Positions 4,756 to 9,751 of a stretch of DNA of 9,751 nucleotides are shown in pieces; within the stretch, counting starts at the first letter, position 1, and each line of letters starts with the position of its first letter. Position numbers and translations under genes: made by a program. Below the pieces are notes generated by a model that was given only the letters and a program-made list of their open reading frames with translations, ran no database searches and was not told the DNA's origin. The stretch is from an uncultured Erysipelotrichaceae bacterium (lineage in GTDB: Bacteria > Bacillota_I > Bacilli_A > Erysipelotrichales > Erysipelotrichaceae), in assembly GCA_902803275.1 (NCBI GenBank), contig CADCPE010000285.1, positions 1 through 9,751 on the forward strand. The letters are read 5' to 3'.

Positions 4756-6993
4756 ATGAACAAAGACAGGATCAATTCAATTCTATTAAGAAGAAAACAG
4801 CGCATCATCGTCTTTAAGGAGGATCAGGATACCAGGCTGGCTTCTTTTCAGCGCATCTACGGTTTCAATGAAGAATTAAGATCACTTGGCTATATACTCT
4901 CTGGACAGCTGATGGTCGAAATGATGAAGCTTCGCTGTGAACTTTTTGATGAATATGAAGCAAGCATCATCACTACGCTGAAGGAAATGACCGGCAGCGA
5001 CGTTGAACATAAACCGATGTACAGGAATTTCCCGGAAAGCGTAAAGAACGCTTCCGATATAAAACTGTTCGTCGATCAGCTCACCGGTTACAGTATCGAT
5101 TTCTATGGCGTTATGAATGAGATCTTCCATTTTGAAGACGGAACCGTAAACCTGAGGAACAATATCCGTTTTGACGGTGAAAAGAAGGAAAGAGTCAGGC
5201 TCAGCGACAACATCGAATATAAGGTCATCTATCCGGAAACGCTGGAAGGCTTTGAAAATATGTTTGCCGCTATGATGAAACAGAATTCCTCGATATCCGA
5301 AAGCGACAGGAAAGATCTTGAGTCCTTCCTTAAAGAATATCCCGATGCCGTTTCCTTTGTACCGGAAACCATACCGTTCAAGGAGACCATGGTCTTTGTC
5401 TATGCGATCCTGATGGATATGAATATCCCATGTGAAAAACTTCCGATCAGAAACGCAACGGATCTGTTAAGACTGGCTGCTGCGTTGAGCGATCAGGATA
5501 TCTCCCTGTCAAAAGCACCGAAATTCCGCCGTTTCAAGAGAAAAGAAAGGACGTTGCTGCTGAACATACTGGACAGTATCGATCCTGAAAGGATGATCGA
5601 AGACCTGCTGCGTCACAAGGAAGAATACAAGCGTCTGATCGAACATCTGGGCCTTTTCTCCAGACGCTACAGGAACAGATATCCGAAGCTCTGTGAACTG
5701 TTTAGGGACATCTATGATCACAGAAAATTTGCTACCTTCAATTCAGAATTTGAAGAAGCATTCAAAGCCAACGATCATCATACTGCTCTTAGGATACTTA
5801 AAAAACGACCGGGTGTCTTTGTCCGTTATCTGGACAAGCTGTTAAGAGAAAGTGAAGATGACAAGCAGCTCCAGGAAGAAGTCTTCAGGACCTTTGAAGA
5901 ACTTTCAGAAAAAACCGAACCAAGGATCCTATGGGATCTTCTATATCATTTCAGCTACAGGGATCAGCAGCGCATTGCCTTCCCTAAGGGTGAAGTGACC
6001 AGCGCCATGGCGGTTGAACCGTACACCAAGAACCTGAGCAAAGAAACACTGGACAGGATCATTGGGCTGTGCAATGAAGTACTTGACAGACACTATCAGA
6101 AAAAGAAAGACATGTCCTATGTCTATGTGGATGAGCAGCTCAAAAGCTACATCATGCCTTTTGGCTCACGCAGCAGCTCAAAGACATCGCAGGCACTGAG
6201 CAGAGGCTCACGTCTGAAGATCCGCGATGGTGCCAAGTACGTGAGGATGTTCGTGTACTGGATCGGCGAAGATGTCGATCTCAGTGTCACAGTCATGGAT
6301 GAACGCTTCCGCTATGTCGACCATGTCTCCTATACCAATTTAAGAATGGAAGATGAGGAAGACGGTTCATATCCGATCGTTCATTCCGGGGATATAACCT
6401 TTGCTCCGGAAGGCGCCAGTGAATTCGTCGACATCGATCTTAATGCTTTGCGAAAGCTTTATCCGCAAGCCCGTTACATTGCGGAAAGCGTCTTCTCTTA
6501 TTCAGCAGCTTCATTCAACACGATCGAGAAGTGTTTTGCGGGGATCATGGAAAGAGACAACAGCGATCTTGGGGAGATCTTTGAACCTTCCACCGTCAGG
6601 ATAAAAGCCGATATTACCGGAAACCATCGCTATTCGATCCCGCTGATCCTCGATCTTTCAGAAAACGAAATAATCTGGTGTGATATCTGTGGCGCCCGCG
6701 ATTATCTTGAAAGCCGCATCTTCCCGGGCAACAATGTTGAAAACAATCTGGAAATGACAGCTCTTTCCTGCAAGGCTTTTGTGAATCTGAAGAAAGCCAG
6801 CATCTATGAAGTGGTCATGAGAAACGTCACAAACCGTAAAGGAAAGCTGACACAAAGAAAGCTTATAGACGGCGAATATCGCTACTGTGACCCTCAGGGA
6901 AATCAGATCGAAAAGGAAAACATCACCATCTTCAGCGTCGATGAAGGGATCACTCCTAAAGACATGGAGATCCTGGTAAGCGATTATCTGTAA
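4756..6993 (+). CDS. Large cytoplasmic protein with C-terminal TerD-like domain (MXAN_6230/SCO0854-like)
   Basis: The 745-residue protein has no signal peptide or membrane segment. Residues 1-470 are mostly helical and charged. Residues about 480-640 resemble a TerD-type beta-sandwich: SRGSRLKIRDG (482-492), DVDLSVTVMD (506-515), VSYTNLR (524-530), HSGDITFAPEGASEFVDIDL (543-562), ECFAGIMER-like EKCFAGIMER (591-600), GEIFEPSTV (606-614) and IPLILDLSENEIIWCDI (628-644). From memory these match the MXAN_6230/SCO0854 family, whose members end in a TerD domain. TerD proteins bind calcium and belong to tellurite and stress-response systems; this family's role is unknown. Members I recall have a RING-like cysteine cluster near the N-terminus, which I do not see here; a CDIC motif occurs instead at 642-645. 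GAGGAA precedes the start, and expression is probably set by the leader terminator. Confidence 0.75.
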   Translation: MNKDRINSILLRRKQRIIVFKEDQDTRLASFQRIYGFNEELRSLGYILSGQLMVEMMKLRCELFDEYEASIITTLKEMTGSDVEHKPMYRNFPESVKNASDIKLFVDQLTGYSIDFYGVMNEIFHFEDGTVNLRNNIRFDGEKKERVRLSDNIEYKVIYPETLEGFENMFAAMMKQNSSISESDRKDLESFLKEYPDAVSFVPETIPFKETMVFVYAILMDMNIPCEKLPIRNATDLLRLAAALSDQDISLSKAPKFRRFKRKERTLLLNILDSIDPERMIEDLLRHKEEYKRLIEHLGLFSRRYRNRYPKLCELFRDIYDHRKFATFNSEFEEAFKANDHHTALRILKKRPGVFVRYLDKLLRESEDDKQLQEEVFRTFEELSEKTEPRILWDLLYHFSYRDQQRIAFPKGEVTSAMAVEPYTKNLSKETLDRIIGLCNEVLDRHYQKKKDMSYVYVDEQLKSYIMPFGSRSSSKTSQALSRGSRLKIRDGAKYVRMFVYWIGEDVDLSVTVMDERFRYVDHVSYTNLRMEDEEDGSYPIVHSGDITFAPEGASEFVDIDLNALRKLYPQARYIAESVFSYSAASFNTIEKCFAGIMERDNSDLGEIFEPSTVRIKADITGNHRYSIPLILDLSENEIIWCDICGARDYLESRIFPGNNVENNLEMTALSCKAFVNLKKASIYEVVMRNVTNRKGKLTQRKLIDGEYRYCDPQGNQIEKENITIFSVDEGITPKDMEILVSDYL

Positions 6994-7022
6994 AAGAAAA
7001 CCTCATCTGAGGCTTTCTTTTT
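6993..7022. terminator. Bidirectional terminator between the TerD-like and EAL genes
   Basis: AAAGAAA, one mismatch, then CCTC (7001-7004) pairs with GAGG (7009-7012), the mismatch, then TTTCTTT, over an ATCT loop. The plus strand continues CTTTCTTTTT and the minus strand GGTTTTCTTTTA, so both convergent genes can stop here. The first base of the stem is the last base of the TerD-like gene's TAA stop codon (6991-6993). Confidence 0.8.
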
Positions 7023-7032
7023 GTATTGATCA

Positions 7033-8991
7033 TTAACTGTACAGCTTCGGTTTGCTCGGGTCGTTGTTCTGCTGCAGGAAGCTGATAAATTCATTTTCAG
7101 GCAGCGGTTTTGAGAAGTAGAAGCCCTGGATATACTCGCAGGAGAGCGAACTGAGCATATCGACGGTCTCCTTGGTCTCGGCGCCTTCCATGATGAGCTT
7201 TTTGTTTATGCCCTGCATCATGCGGACGGTATTCTTGATTATTACTCCGCCGTCTTCCGTGAAGATATCATCGACCATGCTTTTATCGATCTTGATCATG
7301 CTCAAAGGCAGTTTCCTGAGTCTTTGAATATTTGAATAGCCTACTCCATAATCATCAAGCGAGAAGCAATATCCCATTTCAGACAGTTTCTTGATGTTGG
7401 CATCCATGACATAGCTCATGGAATCAAGCAATGATTCCGTGATCTCGAAATTGATCATGGAAGGATCAATGTTGTATTTCTTCTGCAGTCTTTGTATGAC
7501 ATCCGGCAGATCGTATTGCAGCAGCTGCGCAACTGAGAGGTTTATTTCGATGTAAGAGACATTGAGATCCTGCAGTTCGTGCTGTGAGATGAATCTGAAG
7601 ACCTGATCAATGATCTTCTCACCCAAAGGAATGATTGTACCGCTTCTTTCGGCCGCCGGAATGAAGACGTTCGGCGAGATCGCACCGTAATCTCTGTCAA
7701 TGATCCTTGCCAGAGCTTCGGCTGAATGGAAGATGTTTTCCCTTACCGAGAAGATCGGCTGATAGTACATCTTCAGTTCTTCATCATTGATGGCTCTTTC
7801 CAGAATCTCATCAATATTGTTCTGAATCGAGAAGTCACGTGAACTTACGATCTCGGAAGCTCTGAAAACCTTCTGGTTGCGTCCGCCGAATACGGTGAAT
7901 CTGTGACAGAGGTTGATGATCTCCGTTTCGTCACCGATATCCTCCGGATACCTGATCAGACAGATCTGCGGATCGAACCAGATCTCTTTCTTGTCGTTCT
8001 GCTTAAGGTATATACGCGTCATGCGCAGACATGAATCCAGGGCTTCTTCGACATTTTTTGAATTGGAACCGAAGATCAGATAGATATTGTCCGGATGTTC
8101 GAAGTAGATCTGGTAATCATGATTGAGCGTATCAAGATACTTCTCCATGTTTTCGGTGATCTGGCTGATGAATGTTGAGTAGTTTTCATCACCGAGATAG
8201 TTACGGTTGTTTTCAGCCTGCGGAATATGGATAACGGTCAGTGTGGCCTTTTCTTTAGTCAGGGTGAGGTTGTGAAGATCGTTGCGGAAAGTCTTGAAAG
8301 TCTGGATTCCGATCGCGGAGTCGACGGTCTCTTCCGGTCTCATGACGATCATCATTACCATCAACAGACCAATGGCTGTTGAAAACATCTCGACCATCAG
8401 CTGCGGGATCAGGAATTGAGTAAATACTGCCAACGCTGTAAGGATATAGACCGAGATCAGCGCATACCATTTGTTTGTCTCAAGATACTTGCGGCAGATC
8501 GTGCAGTAAACGATGCCTTCAACCAGATATAGGAGTGCCACGCCATAAAGCACATTAAGCAGTGGTCCTCTCTGATAGCCCTGAGCCGCCGTTACACTGA
8601 ATACATTGCCGGTAAAGAAATTCTGGATCAGCAGGATAACTACCAGGATGTTCGGTCCCCACAGTAGAAGCCTGCTTCTAAGTGAAGAGATCCTGTTTTC
8701 GGTTTTGGTTATCGAAAAAATAAAAACCAGGTATATTGCCAGGCCTGCGTTTCTTAAAAGCTTATATGAAAAGGAAATGATCGTTCCCAATATGACTTCC
8801 GTCTGTGTCAAAGGTACAGGATTGACGACGAATTCCATCAGGATATCAAATATCGCACACAACAAAGAAGTGATGTCCATGATCAGGAACATTTTGAAAG
8901 AACGGAACTTTGTCATCTTTCTTGTGAAATACACATGAAGGATCATCAGATAGATCGGTATTGCACAAATGTCGAAATAGAAATTCTTCAT
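7033..8991 (-). CDS. Membrane-anchored EAL-domain c-di-GMP phosphodiesterase with degenerate GGDEF
   Basis: The 652-residue protein begins with about 7-8 membrane segments (residues 7-217). Residues 228-380 look like a GGDEF fold without its signature: the expected GGDEF site is replaced near FEHPDNIYLIF (297-307), so no cyclase activity is expected. The EAL domain spans 405-640 with its catalytic set kept: E425 of EAL, N484, E516 of EITE, D546-D547 of DDYGVG, K567, E602 of EGAE and Q622 of QGFYFSKPLP. DDFGTG has become DDYGVG. It should hydrolyse c-di-GMP to pGpG, tuned by the membrane sensor or the degenerate GGDEF domain (inference). An in-frame TAG 21 nt upstream limits the start to 8991, and no Shine-Dalgarno is visible. 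Confidence 0.88.
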   Translation of the reverse strand: MKNFYFDICAIPIYLMILHVYFTRKMTKFRSFKMFLIMDITSLLCAIFDILMEFVVNPVPLTQTEVILGTIISFSYKLLRNAGLAIYLVFIFSITKTENRISSLRSRLLLWGPNILVVILLIQNFFTGNVFSVTAAQGYQRGPLLNVLYGVALLYLVEGIVYCTICRKYLETNKWYALISVYILTALAVFTQFLIPQLMVEMFSTAIGLLMVMMIVMRPEETVDSAIGIQTFKTFRNDLHNLTLTKEKATLTVIHIPQAENNRNYLGDENYSTFISQITENMEKYLDTLNHDYQIYFEHPDNIYLIFGSNSKNVEEALDSCLRMTRIYLKQNDKKEIWFDPQICLIRYPEDIGDETEIINLCHRFTVFGGRNQKVFRASEIVSSRDFSIQNNIDEILERAINDEELKMYYQPIFSVRENIFHSAEALARIIDRDYGAISPNVFIPAAERSGTIIPLGEKIIDQVFRFISQHELQDLNVSYIEINLSVAQLLQYDLPDVIQRLQKKYNIDPSMINFEITESLLDSMSYVMDANIKKLSEMGYCFSLDDYGVGYSNIQRLRKLPLSMIKIDKSMVDDIFTEDGGVIIKNTVRMMQGINKKLIMEGAETKETVDMLSSLSCEYIQGFYFSKPLPENEFISFLQQNNDPSKPKLYS

Positions 8992-9018
8992 ATTGGATAC
9001 TGCTGTTTTCTACTATAT

Positions 9019-9047
9019 ATTTTACAAAGATTTGATGTTTATGTGTA
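9019..9047 (-). promoter_or_regulatory. Candidate promoter of the EAL gene
   Basis: On the minus strand, TACACA (complement of 9042-9047) and TAAAAT (complement of 9019-9024) are separated by exactly 17 bp, matching the -35 and -10 consensus at four and five of six bases. The leader would be about 20 nt. A second -10-like TATAGT (complement of 9012-9017) lies closer to the start codon. No c-di-GMP riboswitch could fit in this short leader. Confidence 0.4.
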
Positions 9048-9083
9048 TCCATTTTGGCTTTTTTTGATAGGACAGTCCTTTTT

Positions 9084-9119
9084 GAAATAAAAAGCCCACT
9101 TTTAATGTGGACGTTTTTT
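9084..9119 (-). terminator. Terminator after the flavin reductase-like gene
   Basis: On the minus strand GTCCAC pairs with GTGGGC (plus positions 9107-9112 and 9094-9099, one G-U) and is followed by TTTTTATTTC. It separates the flavin reductase-like gene from the downstream EAL promoter. The plus strand also carries a T-run (9114-9119), so it could work in both directions, though no plus-strand gene ends here. Confidence 0.75.
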
Positions 9120-9142
9120 GTATGTTCTGTTGATGGCTTAGA

Positions 9143-9697
9143 TCATCCTTTCAGCTTTTTTCCATCTAAAAAGGCATTGCCTGCTTTTTCTCCCAGCCCC
9201 ATATAGGCATTGTTGAAAGGATCAAAGGCGATCGGTCTGAGTTTATTCAGATCGACTTTGCCCTCAGCAATGATGCTTTCATCAGCGCTGACGTTGACGA
9301 TCTCGCCGATCAGGATACCGTCAGTAAAGCTCTTGACCCTGCATTCAAGAGCCAGCGGCAGCTCATCGATCAGCGGTGCATTCACGAATTCGCTCTTTGT
9401 CGCATGAAAACCCGCTCTGGCAAACTTGTCAGGTACTTTTCTTCCTGATTCGATTCCCACATAGTCGCAGGCAACGACCTGGTCTTCAGTGGCCATGCTT
9501 ACGGTAAAGGCTCCACTCTTGGCAAAGTTGTCGGTTGTCTTGTGTTCTGACAGACTGATCGTTATCTCGTTGAAATCTGTCGTAATGCCCCATGCGGCGT
9601 TCATGGCGTTAGGTACGCCGTTGTCGTCATATGTGGCAATGATGAGTACGGGCTGCGGATACATATACGGCTTGGATCCAAAATTGATTCTGCTCAT
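9143..9697 (-). CDS. Flavin reductase-like FMN-binding protein (flavoredoxin type)
   Basis: The 184-residue protein fits the length of single-domain FMN-binding split-barrel proteins. Typical features are the N-terminal PVLIIATYDDNGVPNAMNAAW segment (about 16-36), the ISLSEHKTTDNFAKSGAFTVSMAT segment (about 47-70) where the flavin phosphate is usually bound, and the internal LECRVKSFTDGILIGEIVNVSADE strand pair. Such proteins bind FMN and either pass electrons or reduce flavin with NAD(P)H; the partner here is unknown. AAGGAG lies 5 nt before the ATG, a standard site unlike the Shine-Dalgarno-less EAL gene downstream. A terminator follows, so it is probably monocistronic. Confidence 0.85.
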   Translation of the reverse strand: MSRINFGSKPYMYPQPVLIIATYDDNGVPNAMNAAWGITTDFNEITISLSEHKTTDNFAKSGAFTVSMATEDQVVACDYVGIESGRKVPDKFARAGFHATKSEFVNAPLIDELPLALECRVKSFTDGILIGEIVNVSADESIIAEGKVDLNKLRPIAFDPFNNAYMGLGEKAGNAFLDGKKLKG

Positions 9698-9730
9698 GTG
9701 TTCTCCTTTTTTCTTCTGTCTTATGAATTT

Positions 9731-9736
9731 ATTATA
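9731..9736 (-). promoter_or_regulatory. -10 box of the flavin reductase-like gene
   Basis: The complement reads TATAAT, a perfect -10. The start codon lies 33 nt downstream, giving a leader of about 27 nt that contains the AAGGAG Shine-Dalgarno. The -35 would fall beyond the right edge of the window. Confidence 0.55.
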
Positions 9737-9751
9737 GCTTCTCAGGGATCG

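Noticed and set aside
4611..4808. Minus-strand open frame across the TerD-like gene's leader and start.
   Set aside because: No Shine-Dalgarno, it overlaps regulatory structure, and the composition is not protein-like.
8606..8938. 110-codon plus-strand open frame opposite the EAL membrane region.
   Set aside because: Antisense to a strongly supported gene, with no ribosome binding site or recognisable protein pattern.
9069..9079. Short palindrome AGGACAGTCCT followed by T residues.
   Set aside because: Only a 4-bp stem with a 3-nt loop and no plus-strand gene to terminate; could be an operator for the EAL gene but there is no second copy to support that.

Overview
The window looks like an ordinary chromosomal segment of a moderate-GC (mid-40s percent by eye), anaerobe-type Firmicute. 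Coding style, the EAL-domain membrane protein, the Sfp-type phosphopantetheinyl transferase and the PIN-like protein would suit an Erysipelotrichia-like lineage. That placement is inference, since there is no rRNA or ribosomal marker. No transposase, integrase, CRISPR array, tRNA or phage gene was seen.

Layout, left to right. A minus-strand gene, probably glycogen synthase, enters at the left edge with only its first nine codons visible. Diverging from it is a PIN-like putative nuclease with a lysine-rich linker (173-913, +), closed by a strong terminator. Next come an MFS exporter-type permease (1037-2191, +) with its own terminator, and a two-gene operon of an Sfp-type phosphopantetheinyl transferase and a calcineurin-like metallophosphoesterase, overlapping by ATGA (2245-3680, +). 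These meet a minus-strand lipoprotein of unknown function (3719-4570) at a 12-bp hairpin. From the 185-bp divergent gap beyond it runs a 745-aa protein (4756-6993, +) whose C-terminal half is TerD-like and resembles the MXAN_6230/SCO0854 family. A bidirectional terminator separates it from a membrane-anchored EAL protein (7033-8991, -), a probable c-di-GMP phosphodiesterase. Last is a flavin reductase-like FMN-binding protein (9143-9697, -).

Most genes look like single transcription units, each closed by its own hairpin; the only evident operon is the transferase/phosphoesterase pair. The most interesting element is the leader of the TerD-like gene. A perfect TATAAT is followed by about 100 nt that can fold into a three-way junction, and this fold competes with an intrinsic terminator whose T-run abuts the Shine-Dalgarno sequence. 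This is the architecture of a riboswitch or attenuator, and I cannot assign it to a known class. A second theme is that several genes (MFS, transferase, EAL) lack a Shine-Dalgarno sequence and have -10-like boxes within about 10-30 nt of the start codon, while their neighbours have clear Shine-Dalgarno sites. This suggests leaderless or very short-leader transcripts.
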